From NCBI GenBank assembly GCA_937888775.1, contig CALAQT010000036.1, forward strand, positions 1 through 64,000: a stretch of 64,000 bases of DNA, in the 5' to 3' direction. Below the pieces are notes generated by a model. That model saw only the letters and a program-made list of their open reading frames with translations, searched no databases and had not been told where the DNA came from. How positions within the stretch are numbered: position 1 is the stretch's first letter; each line of letters opens with the position of its first letter. The stretch is from an uncultured Actinomycetes bacterium (GTDB lineage: Bacteria > Actinomycetota > Thermoleophilia > Solirubrobacterales > Solirubrobacteraceae). The position numbers and the translations under genes are program-made. Shown here piece by piece: positions 36,766 through 45,391 of this stretch.

Positions 36766-38040
36766 ATGACCGTCAAGGCAGGTTCGATCGTCACCGTCGC
36801 AGGACACACCGTTGTCCAGCGCTTGCAGACGCAGGGGCTCACCAACGCCAAGATCCCGATCAACACGATCTACGAGATCGGCAACAACGGCGTCGTCGAC
36901 AAGGTCCCGCAGGAGCCCGACTTCACCTTCACCCTGGAGTCCTTCGCGGTCGACAGCTCGATCGAGGCCATCCTCCACGGCCGCGTCTCCAGTGGCCCCC
37001 TCGCCAGCCAGGGAGCCGGTCAGGCCGATCCGGTCGGCACCGAGTACAAGTGGGCCGAGTCTCAGCAGGTCAACATCTGCTCGCCCTGGAAGGACCCGCA
37101 GTCCTTCTCCTCGGGCAACGTGGTCGCCGGTCATCTGCTGCCGGGGTACTTCCCCCAGAAGCTCAGCTACAAGTTCGGGGTCACCGAGGACTCGGCCGTC
37201 ACCGCCGAGCTACGCGGCGGCACGTTCTTCTACGGCGCGTTCGCGCCGACCGAGGATGTGATCGTCGGCAGTGGCGGCACGCAGGGCTACGTCACCAGCG
37301 AGCCTGCGGTCGAGTTCCGCCGCGGCGGCGTGCTCGGAACGACGTTCAAGAGCGCCCTCGGCGTTCTGGTCAACGGCGTCTGGAAGGTGGAGGGCGAGGA
37401 CTACACCGCAACGGGTGGTGGTCCGGCTGGATCCGCGACCGCGGTCACGGTCACCTTCACCAACTACACGGTGGTCAACGGCGACCAGATCCGCATCGCC
37501 TACTACACCACCAACACCCACAGCTACCCGGACACGGTGCAGGAGTCCTCCCTGGTCCTGCCGGGTGCGGTTCGCGGGCGCAACGTCTGCCTCTCGGTTG
37601 CTTCGGGCGGCTCGGACGTGTGGCAGCGCGTCTACGGCGTACAGACGCTCACGCTCGATGCCTCGTTCAACATCACGCCCGAGCGCGAGCTGTGCAACGA
37701 CGAGCTGGTCGGCTTCACGATCAACTCGACCGACTGCACCGGCGCGGTCACCCTGCACGCGAAGGACATCCAGGCGTTCTTCACGTTCCTCAAGCAGATG
37801 ACCGGACTGGACACGACCCAGGAGGTCGTGGGGTGGCTGAACCTCAACCCCTTGAAGATCAAGATCGAGATTCAGGATCCTCGCAACCCCGGGTCGGTTC
37901 TCAAGACGCTCTATGTCTCGGACGCGATCTTCGACATACCGGCGACACCAGCCAAGGCCAACGCCGTGGTCGATTTCCCACTCACCTGGGAGTCACTCAA
38001 CGGCACCTACAGCGCGTTCAAGGGCGCGGCGGCGATCTGA
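36766..38040 (+). CDS. Major tail tube protein
   Basis: Encodes 424 residues with AGGAGG before the ATG. The chain is mostly beta (TVKAGSIVTVAGHTVVQRL; GVLVNGVWKVEGEDYTATGG), with Thr and Gly-rich strands and no long helices, as expected of a tube subunit with added surface domains. It is followed closely by the tail chaperone pair and tape measure, the standard order of siphovirus tail operons. The length exceeds a minimal tube protein (about 200 residues), so an added domain is likely. Confidence 0.8.
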   Translation: MTVKAGSIVTVAGHTVVQRLQTQGLTNAKIPINTIYEIGNNGVVDKVPQEPDFTFTLESFAVDSSIEAILHGRVSSGPLASQGAGQADPVGTEYKWAESQQVNICSPWKDPQSFSSGNVVAGHLLPGYFPQKLSYKFGVTEDSAVTAELRGGTFFYGAFAPTEDVIVGSGGTQGYVTSEPAVEFRRGGVLGTTFKSALGVLVNGVWKVEGEDYTATGGGPAGSATAVTVTFTNYTVVNGDQIRIAYYTTNTHSYPDTVQESSLVLPGAVRGRNVCLSVASGGSDVWQRVYGVQTLTLDASFNITPERELCNDELVGFTINSTDCTGAVTLHAKDIQAFFTFLKQMTGLDTTQEVVGWLNLNPLKIKIEIQDPRNPGSVLKTLYVSDAIFDIPATPAKANAVVDFPLTWESLNGTYSAFKGAAAI

Positions 38041-38041
38041 G

Positions 38042-38392
38042 ATGGGAGCCCTACTCAGCACCGCATCGACTGGCCAGAGCGAAGTCCTGGAGACGCTGCA
38101 CTACCAGGGCGCCCTCAGCTCGGGACTGCCCATCTACCGACTCGGCCCGATGGTCTCGCACCGCTGGATGGGCGACGAGGACCGCGAGGGCTCGGACGCT
38201 GGCTGGGAGGCCGACCTCATCACCGTGCTCGGTGCTCTCCAGACGGCCGGTTACGTGACCGGCCACGACGACTTGGGCAACGTGGTCAACCTGACGGCCG
38301 CGCCGCCCAGCACGACCTACGTGAAGCTCACGGCAGCGGGTCGCGTCGCAGGACGCGCTCCACGCCCACGCCCACGTCGCATCATCGGCTGA
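38042..38392 (+). CDS. 116-residue protein of unknown function
   Basis: Starts at ATG 38042, 2 nt after the tail tube stop. Mixed fold (GLPIYRLGPMVSHRWMGDED), ending in a basic Pro/Arg-rich tail (GRAPRPRPRRIIG). May be a small tail accessory protein. No family is recognised. Confidence 0.65.
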   Translation: MGALLSTASTGQSEVLETLHYQGALSSGLPIYRLGPMVSHRWMGDEDREGSDAGWEADLITVLGALQTAGYVTGHDDLGNVVNLTAAPPSTTYVKLTAAGRVAGRAPRPRPRRIIG

Positions 38393-38399
38393 CGACATA

Positions 38400-38500
38400 G
38401 CGCCGAGCGATCGGCGCGAACTAGGGATCTTTACTGGCGCCCCACCAGGGGCATGGCGAAACACAACGGCTGCGACACCCCCTGGTGGGGCGTTCGCATA
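38400..38500 (+). other. Intergenic region with two stem-loops
   Basis: A small palindrome GCGCCG/CGGCGC (38400-38417) contains a GAGCGATCG word. A larger stem-loop pairs 38438-38451 with 38479-38492 (14 perfect pairs, 27-nt loop) and is followed by AGGAGG at 38500. The larger stem could be a terminator that allows partial read-through, giving less tail chaperone than tail tube. No T-run is present. Confidence 0.6.
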
Positions 38501-38510
38501 GGAGGTCCAC

Positions 38511-39413
38511 ATGGAAGCATCAGTAGCAGTGAGAACAGAGGACATCGAGGCGGTCGAGGCCCAGGTTCCCAAGGAGCCCGCAGCCCCCAACGCCGATGCC
38601 AAGAAGATGTACCGCTACAGCGAGTACCTCGATGTGGGTTGGGGTGCCGCTGGGTGCGAGCACAGCCGCGACGGTGCCTGTGAGGACACCGAGCACTTCC
38701 ACGCCTGGTGTCGGCTGCCCAACCCAATCCAACAGGAGAACGTGCGCAAGAGCGGCGCCGCCGCCAAGGCACGCCTCCTCCGTCTCTACAAGGATCCAGA
38801 GTCGGACGTGTCGGTCGTGCTGGACTCCGAGCTGGGCATACTGCACGACGACGCCTTCCGAGCCGCCGTGATCGACGAGCTAGTCACTCGCGACTTCGCC
38901 ACCGACTACCTGGAGGCTCAGGCCAACGTTGAGGATCGCGAGGAGTACGAGCACATCGACGGCGACCGCGAGGAGTTCAATCGGCTAGCCGAAGGCGACA
39001 AGCCCGAGGCCGAGCAGAGCAAGGAGTACCGCGAGCTGAGCAAGCAGATGTCGGCCTACGTCGAGGCCATCCGCGAGGAGTTGACCAAGATCCAGGCGCC
39101 GCGGCGCGAAGAGCTGGAGTCACGCTCGATCGACAGCCTCATCGAGCTGACGCGCACTCGGCGCGTCGAAGAGGAGGGTGATCGTGTCTTCATCGATCAG
39201 TTCAACCTCTGGCAGTGGTTCATCGGCACCTTCAAGGTCAAGCTGCACGACTCACTTCGTCGGCCTTACGAGCCCATGTGGGCGGCCATCGGTGATCCGA
39301 GTCGCGGTGAGACTGGCACGATGTTCGGTGAGGCCCCCGAGGTCATCGAGGCGCTACGTCAGGTCTATGGCAGTCTCCAGAGTGCGCTCCAGCGGGGCAG
39401 CTCGGGAAACTGA
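38511..39413 (+). CDS. Tail assembly chaperone G (upstream product)
   Basis: Encodes 300 residues with AGGAGG before the ATG. A Cys/His cluster (CEHSRDGACEDTEHFHAWC) near residues 45-65 is followed by a long helical acidic region with many Glu and Lys, typical of tail chaperones that bind the tape measure. It ends at TGA 39411-39413 directly after the GGGAAAC slippery heptamer (39404-39410) from which the fused GT product is made. Confidence 0.8.
   Translation: MEASVAVRTEDIEAVEAQVPKEPAAPNADAKKMYRYSEYLDVGWGAAGCEHSRDGACEDTEHFHAWCRLPNPIQQENVRKSGAAAKARLLRLYKDPESDVSVVLDSELGILHDDAFRAAVIDELVTRDFATDYLEAQANVEDREEYEHIDGDREEFNRLAEGDKPEAEQSKEYRELSKQMSAYVEAIREELTKIQAPRREELESRSIDSLIELTRTRRVEEEGDRVFIDQFNLWQWFIGTFKVKLHDSLRRPYEPMWAAIGDPSRGETGTMFGEAPEVIEALRQVYGSLQSALQRGSSGN
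39404..39410 (+). promoter_or_regulatory. GGGAAAC slippery heptamer for -1 frameshift
   Basis: Read as G GGA AAC in the chaperone frame, the heptamer allows tandem slippage to GGG AAA, exactly as in the lambda G/GT pair (GGGAAAG). It stands directly before the in-frame stop TGA. After the shift the frame is open for 113 further codons. Confidence 0.8.
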
Positions 39414-39751
39414 TAACGGACGATGCGTGGATCGACACAGTACGCATCGCCCGTGACCTCGGAGACGTGTCGCAGCTCCTCCCGGAAGGCATCGATCACC
39501 TTGGGGACGCTCCGTACACGTTGCACAACGCGATCCTCATCGCCTTGCGGATCCTCGACTACGAGGGGCTGCCGACCGAAGAGCGACCGCCCAAGCGCAT
39601 CTGGCTGGATAACGAGAAGCTCAACAAACACTGGAAGCAGGTCGAGGCGACCCGACGTAAGAAGTACGGCATCAAGGGCGATGAGGACACCGACGAGGAT
39701 GACGAGCCGATGACCGACAACGCCGTGGAGTTGGTGAAGCGTGGCCGGTGA
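39410..39751 (+). CDS. C-terminal extension of the GT tail chaperone
   Basis: This frame opens with no canonical start in the right place (first in-frame start GTG 39467) and continues the chaperone after the -1 shift at 39404-39410. The extension (113 residues) has an ordered middle (GIDHLGDAPYTLHNAILIAL; DEPMTDNAVELVKRGR at the end) typical of the T domain that binds the tail tube. It overlaps the tape measure start at 39741. Confidence 0.8.
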   Translation: MITDDAWIDTVRIARDLGDVSQLLPEGIDHLGDAPYTLHNAILIALRILDYEGLPTEERPPKRIWLDNEKLNKHWKQVEATRRKKYGIKGDEDTDEDDEPMTDNAVELVKRGR

Positions 39752-42700
39752 AGACCCCCTCCTCTCGATCCGCGCCGACTTCGAGTACACGAAGGCGGGG
39801 ATCCAGCAGGTTCAGGATGAGCTACTGCGTGCTGCGGCGCTCGCCCGTTCAGTCGGTGACGAAACGCTGGCCGCCCAGTTGGAGATGCAGAAGCTCGCGG
39901 TGCCTGGCCCGACCTCGCCAACAACGGGCCGGGGGCTCGCTGGTCGAGGGGGGACGGGTGCCGCAGAGCAAGAACGGCTGAATACCCTCAAACAGGCGGG
40001 TGTCAAGGTCGACGCGGGTGACCTCGAAGTTCTCACCCAGCAGACTCGCGCACTAGCCGAGCAAGCGGCGATCAAGACACGCCTCCAAAGCAGTGGACTC
40101 ATCACCACTCCTCGGAGACAGGGCGGGAGCTACAGTCAGCTCGCTAGTCAGCAGGTAGCGGCCGATGAGCAGGCCGCAGCGATGGCAGCACGTGAACAGG
40201 CCGCAGTAGCACGTCGGGGGATTCTTCTCGGCGGGGGAGCTGCGGCGACAGGGGGCGTCCTCGTCCCGCCGACCAGCACACGCGGTGGTAGCTACGACAC
40301 GCTCGCCGCTCAGCAGGTGGCGGCCGACGAGGAGCGCATCGCCGCGGCGGCGAAGGTGGAGGCCGCGGAGCGCGCACAGATTGCGGCGCTCCAGGAGCGC
40401 CAGCGCGTAGCCGCCGCCGAGCAGCTCGCGATTGAGCAGGAGACCCTGGCCGTTGCGCGTGAACAGCGCAATCAGTACGCCTATCAGGTAGGCGCGACAG
40501 CGGGTGGGATGACGCCAACGGGTAGGGTCGCCCCCAGGGTCCAGACTGCGCTGGCGACTGCGCCCGCTGGCATCAACCCCGAGATGTGGACAGCGGCCGA
40601 CATGCAGGCCGTCCGTTACAACACGACACTCGGTCAGAACACTGCACTCAATGCGCGGGCCTCGCTCTCCACCGAAGCACTTACGACCAACCTCACCCGC
40701 CTGGGTGTGGCTGATGCGCAGGCGAGTAACCAGCTCCGCAAGCACGGCGCGTTGACCACCGAGTTCCTGGGTGCGTTGGCCCGGGGTGAGACCACCGTCT
40801 CTGAGTTCGGTTTCCAGATCGGTGCGACGATCGGCAAGTTTGCGGGTTGGACGGCTGCGGCGGCTGCGACCTACGGTGCGTTGGGTGCGGTGTTTGAGGT
40901 CGGCAAGGGCGCCGTCGAAGCCGCAACGAGCGTGCATCAGCTCACCAGGACGATTGACAACGTCAACCCGGCGCAGGCGTCCAACGCTATCCAGGGGCTA
41001 TCGGCAGAAACTAACGTCTCGATGAAGGAGGCCGGTGACGCGGTCTTCGCCTTCTCGCGCACGTTCCACGACATCCCCACCGCCACTGGCGCCGCGCGAC
41101 TCGGAGTAGCCGCCCTCAAACTCGACAACGTTGCGCTCACCGACTCGGTCCGCGCCTCGACAGCAATCACCACACAGTTTGGTGGTGGCCTGAGCACACT
41201 GACTACGGTCTACAACGAACTGTCTGCCGCCCAGCGCGAGTACAACGCGCGTATCAGCGACATGGTTCCGATGCTCCAGGTCTCCTCGGGTGCGGTACAC
41301 AACGCTGGCGGCGACCTGAACCAACTCATCCAGCTCGGGGCCTACGCCGCGCGTATCACTCAGCAGGGCGGCTCGCGGATCGGCACAGGCTTCTATCGCT
41401 CGGCGTCGAACATCCTTAGTCAGGCCAGCACACAGGGCCAGACCAACCGCGCGGCGGTAGCCAGCCTCGGCGTCGATGTCACGGGTAGTTTCACCCAAAC
41501 GCTCATCAATGCGATCACCCGCGCGCAGGAGACGGGACCGAAGGCGCTGACCCCAGTACAGAGGGGCGCGCTCTCCGTCGACATCTTCGGCAAGCAGTTC
41601 GGCGGTCGTTTCTCCTCTCTCTTCAACCCGAGTGGAGCGGACGTATTCCAGGGGATCACGGGCGGCGGTGCAAAGGGCATCAACCCCGCGGCCACCAAGG
41701 GCTCGCTGGACACTGAGCTACAGAAAGAGCTGGGTACGGCCGGTCAGCAGTTCAAGTCTTTCATCTACGAGCTACAGCGAATTGGCGCTGCGTTTGCCGA
41801 GACCGGCGTAATCACCATGCTCACCAACACTGTCGGTGGAGTGGTCCTGGTAATGGATCAGTTTCGCAGGATCGTTGACGTGTTCGACCAGCTCCCCGGC
41901 CCCATCAAGGAGGCGGTGACCGCAGTCCTCGCATTCCGCGCTGCGTCGCTCTTCTTCTCGCGCACGCGCCTTGGCTCGACTGCACCGGGGATCACATCCA
42001 TCCCAGGCTTCCGGCCGTCGCAGGCCACGCTCGCTCGTGGGACGCTGGCAATCGGTACCCGTTCGGCTATCACGGGTGTTGAGGCTGATCTCGCGGCGAC
42101 CAGCGCGCAGGTCACCAAGGTCGGAAGGGATGCGACAGAGCTGGGTCAGACACAGGTCAGGCTCCAGAAGCAGGTTGTCGACACCCAGTTTCAGGACAAG
42201 GCGGCGCTCCAGGCGAGTAACGACGTATCCATCGAGATCCTGGCGCTCCAGAAGGAGCAGGCCGCTCTGGAGTTGAAGATGGCCGACCAGGGGGCCGCGC
42301 GGAAGGGGCTCATTCGTCAGCAGGTAGGGCTGACAAGTATGGGTCCGGGTCGCTTCGTCGACACCAAGGTGATGTCGATCCAGGCCGGGGTCGACGAGGG
42401 CACTTACAAAGCACAACAGGCCGCCGTTACAGCACAGCAGGCTGCCACTGGAGAGGACACCGCACAGCAGGGCATCCTGGCGCGAGCTAAGGCTCGGCTG
42501 GCCGTCGCCCTACGTCTGAACACCGTAGCGTCCAATGAGGCCACAGGCGCACTCACGGAGGAGGCAGGCGCGGCGGCAGGCGCAGGCAGGGCGGCGACAC
42601 AGGAGGCTGGGGTGGCGGCCGGGACGGCGGCAGAGGAGACCGCAGGCCTGACCCGCGGGCTCGGTGGGATGGTCGCAGCGCTCGACCCGCTCACTATCGG

Positions 42701-44930
42701 CCTACTTGCCCTGCCATTCGCGTTCACCGCATTGAGCGGGGCTGCCGATAGCGTCAAGACGCAGATCGACAAGATCATCAAGGACGCCAAGAAGCCGATC
42801 ACCGACCTGGCCAGTCTCCAGGCTAGTGCTAAGGCAGCGCAGGCCGAGGCCACGAAGCTCAAGCAGATCAAGACCGACCCTGGGTCACTCTTTGGCCCCT
42901 CACTGTTCACCCAGATCGGCAACGATCTCGGCCTCGGCGGTGGTAAGGATACGCCTACGCCTCCATCAGCGACACCAGTGCGCAACCCTGGGTCCAACTA
43001 TTACCAAGGGTACGACAACAGTTCAGCAGCCGCTCGTCTTCGAGCCCAGGAGGCCGCACAGCGGGTGGCGCAACAACGGCAGGCGCAACTCGCAAGGGAG
43101 AGCACACCACAGGCCAGGGCGACGGCGAAGGACCATTACGCGACTGCCTGGTCACAGCTTGCCACCCGGGGGACGGAAGACGCTAGGGCCGTCAAGAACA
43201 ACACGAGCAGTCGAGACAGGTTCTACAAGGAGCTGAACGCCCTCAAGCTGGACTTCAAGGTCACCACGATGCTCAATCCGGACCCGAAGGATTCGGTCCC
43301 GGCGATCAGGGCGTTCAACAACGCGATCCAGGCGCTCTACGCCAAGAAGCAGGCCCAGTTCAACGCGCTCAACCAGAAGAGCGGCAGTAACATTTTCGCC
43401 GGGTTCAGTCAGTTCACGCCCCCCCAACTGGAGAAGCAGCTCACCTACGCCGATGATTACTCCAGGGCGTTCAACATGGGTCAGGGGGGTGATTCGGGCA
43501 TCAAGCGGGCGATTGCCGCCTACCAGTACCTAGCCGACAAGGTCGGTAAGAGCGGCCCGAATAGCGCTGACCTCCAGGCGCTCGGCCAGGCCCAGACGAA
43601 TCTCAATTCGACGATGTCCTCTATGGTGAGCAAGCTCGTGGCCGACGCCAAGTCGGCGCCAACCAGCGGCCAGGCCAACGCCGATCTGTCTAAGGCTTAC
43701 CAGTTGATCGAGACAGAGCGTCGTCAGGTCGAGCGAGCCCTTGCCGCAGTCATTGCGGAGGACAAGGGCAACAGGCAAGCGATCGCTCGTGCAAAGGCCA
43801 TTGCTGATGCGCAGCTCCAGCAGATCAACGCGCAGTTCGATACGGTTGTGCAGGCCTCGGCCGCGATGCTAGCGGACCAGTCCTCCCTAGCGCAGTCGAA
43901 GGTCACCGGATCCTCCCCCGCGGCCGACATCGCACGCCAGCAGATCAATCTCAGCTACCTTCAACAAGGACTGAGGGATGCGCAACGGGCCGGGGGTGGT
44001 GGCGACCCAGGCGGCAGACTCCAAGCTGGGATCAATAATGCTCAAAACGCACTGGCCAAGGCTCAGAGTGACAATGCGCGGGCGATAACGGATGCGCAGT
44101 CCAAGCTCGCGACCTCCTCGATCACCGGCATCTCGCCCGCGGCTGACATCGCACGCGCACAGTCGGCGGTCTCGGCGGCGGCGACGATGCTGGCTTATGA
44201 CCAGTCACACGGCGCTGGGCAGGCGCAGATCCTCTCCGACCAGGCCGCCCTGTACGACTCACAACGGGCGCTCAACCAGTCCATCCAGCAGCGTGACCAA
44301 CAGATCGCCCAGGACGCCCAGGCGCTCCTCGCGGCGCAGGCCGGGTTCCTGGAGTCCCAGACCCTTGATCCGATCAAGCAGGCACGCGAGGCGATGGCGG
44401 CCGACATCAAGTCACTGGCCCTGATAAAGCCGTCCGACTACACCACACAGTCGCAGTACCAGACGGCGATACTCAACCAGAAGGCCAAGATCAACAACGA
44501 CCGCACGAGCTTGAACGACAAGATCGTCCAGCAAGACTTGTCCACTCTCAAGTTCGAGCTGAGCACCCAGAAGATCGGTGACCAGCAGTACATCAATGCG
44601 CTCCAGAACATCCTCAAGAACAAGAAGCTCACCCTGCAAGAGCGCCAGCAGGTCCAACAGGATATTTTCAGCACGCAACAGGGACTCGGCGCCAACATGG
44701 ATCTCAACGTGGGCAAGATCAAGCTGCCGTCCGTGTACGAGATCAAGCGAGCGATTGGCATGGGGCAACACGGCGTCATGCCTGGCGGGTCGGGCACGGT
44801 CATCAATCACACCGCGTCGGTCGTGGTCAACGTGTACGGACCCAAGGGTGCGTCGGCGGTCGGAGTAGTCCTCGACCATCATCTAGGTACGAGCGTAAAC
44901 TCGTCAATGAGAGCGAAGGGAGTGGGATGA
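39741..44930 (+). CDS. Tape measure protein
   Basis: Encodes 1729 residues from a GTG at 39741. It sets tail length and is stored inside the tail tube; at about 1.5 angstrom per residue it predicts a tail near 260 nm (a family rule of thumb). The first 320 residues are an Ala/Gln-rich helical region, hydrophobic segments lie near residues 365-395 (IGKFAGWTAAAAATYGALGA) and 970-1000 (DPLTIGLLALPFAFTALSG), and long helices follow. Two similar units (SPAADIARQQ and SPAADIARAQ) occur near residues 1390-1475. No lytic domain is seen. Confidence 0.9.
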   Translation: MAGEDPLLSIRADFEYTKAGIQQVQDELLRAAALARSVGDETLAAQLEMQKLAVPGPTSPTTGRGLAGRGGTGAAEQERLNTLKQAGVKVDAGDLEVLTQQTRALAEQAAIKTRLQSSGLITTPRRQGGSYSQLASQQVAADEQAAAMAAREQAAVARRGILLGGGAAATGGVLVPPTSTRGGSYDTLAAQQVAADEERIAAAAKVEAAERAQIAALQERQRVAAAEQLAIEQETLAVAREQRNQYAYQVGATAGGMTPTGRVAPRVQTALATAPAGINPEMWTAADMQAVRYNTTLGQNTALNARASLSTEALTTNLTRLGVADAQASNQLRKHGALTTEFLGALARGETTVSEFGFQIGATIGKFAGWTAAAAATYGALGAVFEVGKGAVEAATSVHQLTRTIDNVNPAQASNAIQGLSAETNVSMKEAGDAVFAFSRTFHDIPTATGAARLGVAALKLDNVALTDSVRASTAITTQFGGGLSTLTTVYNELSAAQREYNARISDMVPMLQVSSGAVHNAGGDLNQLIQLGAYAARITQQGGSRIGTGFYRSASNILSQASTQGQTNRAAVASLGVDVTGSFTQTLINAITRAQETGPKALTPVQRGALSVDIFGKQFGGRFSSLFNPSGADVFQGITGGGAKGINPAATKGSLDTELQKELGTAGQQFKSFIYELQRIGAAFAETGVITMLTNTVGGVVLVMDQFRRIVDVFDQLPGPIKEAVTAVLAFRAASLFFSRTRLGSTAPGITSIPGFRPSQATLARGTLAIGTRSAITGVEADLAATSAQVTKVGRDATELGQTQVRLQKQVVDTQFQDKAALQASNDVSIEILALQKEQAALELKMADQGAARKGLIRQQVGLTSMGPGRFVDTKVMSIQAGVDEGTYKAQQAAVTAQQAATGEDTAQQGILARAKARLAVALRLNTVASNEATGALTEEAGAAAGAGRAATQEAGVAAGTAAEETAGLTRGLGGMVAALDPLTIGLLALPFAFTALSGAADSVKTQIDKIIKDAKKPITDLASLQASAKAAQAEATKLKQIKTDPGSLFGPSLFTQIGNDLGLGGGKDTPTPPSATPVRNPGSNYYQGYDNSSAAARLRAQEAAQRVAQQRQAQLARESTPQARATAKDHYATAWSQLATRGTEDARAVKNNTSSRDRFYKELNALKLDFKVTTMLNPDPKDSVPAIRAFNNAIQALYAKKQAQFNALNQKSGSNIFAGFSQFTPPQLEKQLTYADDYSRAFNMGQGGDSGIKRAIAAYQYLADKVGKSGPNSADLQALGQAQTNLNSTMSSMVSKLVADAKSAPTSGQANADLSKAYQLIETERRQVERALAAVIAEDKGNRQAIARAKAIADAQLQQINAQFDTVVQASAAMLADQSSLAQSKVTGSSPAADIARQQINLSYLQQGLRDAQRAGGGGDPGGRLQAGINNAQNALAKAQSDNARAITDAQSKLATSSITGISPAADIARAQSAVSAAATMLAYDQSHGAGQAQILSDQAALYDSQRALNQSIQQRDQQIAQDAQALLAAQAGFLESQTLDPIKQAREAMAADIKSLALIKPSDYTTQSQYQTAILNQKAKINNDRTSLNDKIVQQDLSTLKFELSTQKIGDQQYINALQNILKNKKLTLQERQQVQQDIFSTQQGLGANMDLNVGKIKLPSVYEIKRAIGMGQHGVMPGGSGTVINHTASVVVNVYGPKGASAVGVVLDHHLGTSVNSSMRAKGVG

Positions 44931-45391
44931 GAGTCGCCAATCAGTTCATCGACCCCACCACTGGCGAGACGTGGTCGTGGCCGATCAACCACAGTGACGA
45001 AACAGGCTCGGCAACCAAGAGCAATAGCCAGGGCGGCGTCGAGCGCAACATCACGGTCTCCGCTCCGGTCGGTGGCGGCGTCCACATTCGTCAGGAGGCG
45101 GCGCCCGACCCGCTGGCGTTCTCCTGGAAGGGCACAGCGCTGACGCGCCTCCAGCACCAGAAGTTCCTCTACTGGTACAAGATGTGCGACTCGCACTCGA
45201 TCATCCTCCAGGACTTCTCGGGTGACCGCTTCGAGGTTCTGATCCTCGCCTATATCCCCGTGCGCAAGGCTGTCGTGCAGAACCGTAACGACATGACCAA
45301 CGCGCCGCTTTGGGTGTACGACTATTCGATCTCCCTCGACGTGATCGCGATGATCGCGGGCGACTACCACAACGCCGGGATCCAGGCCTGA
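44927..45391 (+). CDS. Distal tail protein-like
   Basis: Encodes 154 residues, ATGA-coupled to the tape measure gene. It is beta-rich, with GVERNITVSAPVGGGVHI and FEVLILAYIPVRKAVVQNRN. The first gene after the tape measure normally encodes the distal tail protein that links the tube to the hub. Assignment is by position and beta composition. Confidence 0.7.
   Translation: MRVANQFIDPTTGETWSWPINHSDETGSATKSNSQGGVERNITVSAPVGGGVHIRQEAAPDPLAFSWKGTALTRLQHQKFLYWYKMCDSHSIILQDFSGDRFEVLILAYIPVRKAVVQNRNDMTNAPLWVYDYSISLDVIAMIAGDYHNAGIQA

Noticed and set aside
37050..38258. 402-residue rightward frame overlapping the tail tube gene
   Set aside because: Arg/Pro-rich alternative frame of the tail tube gene, without a start signal.
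40053..40937. 294-residue leftward frame inside the tape measure gene
   Set aside because: Arg/Gly-rich antisense shadow of a recognised gene.
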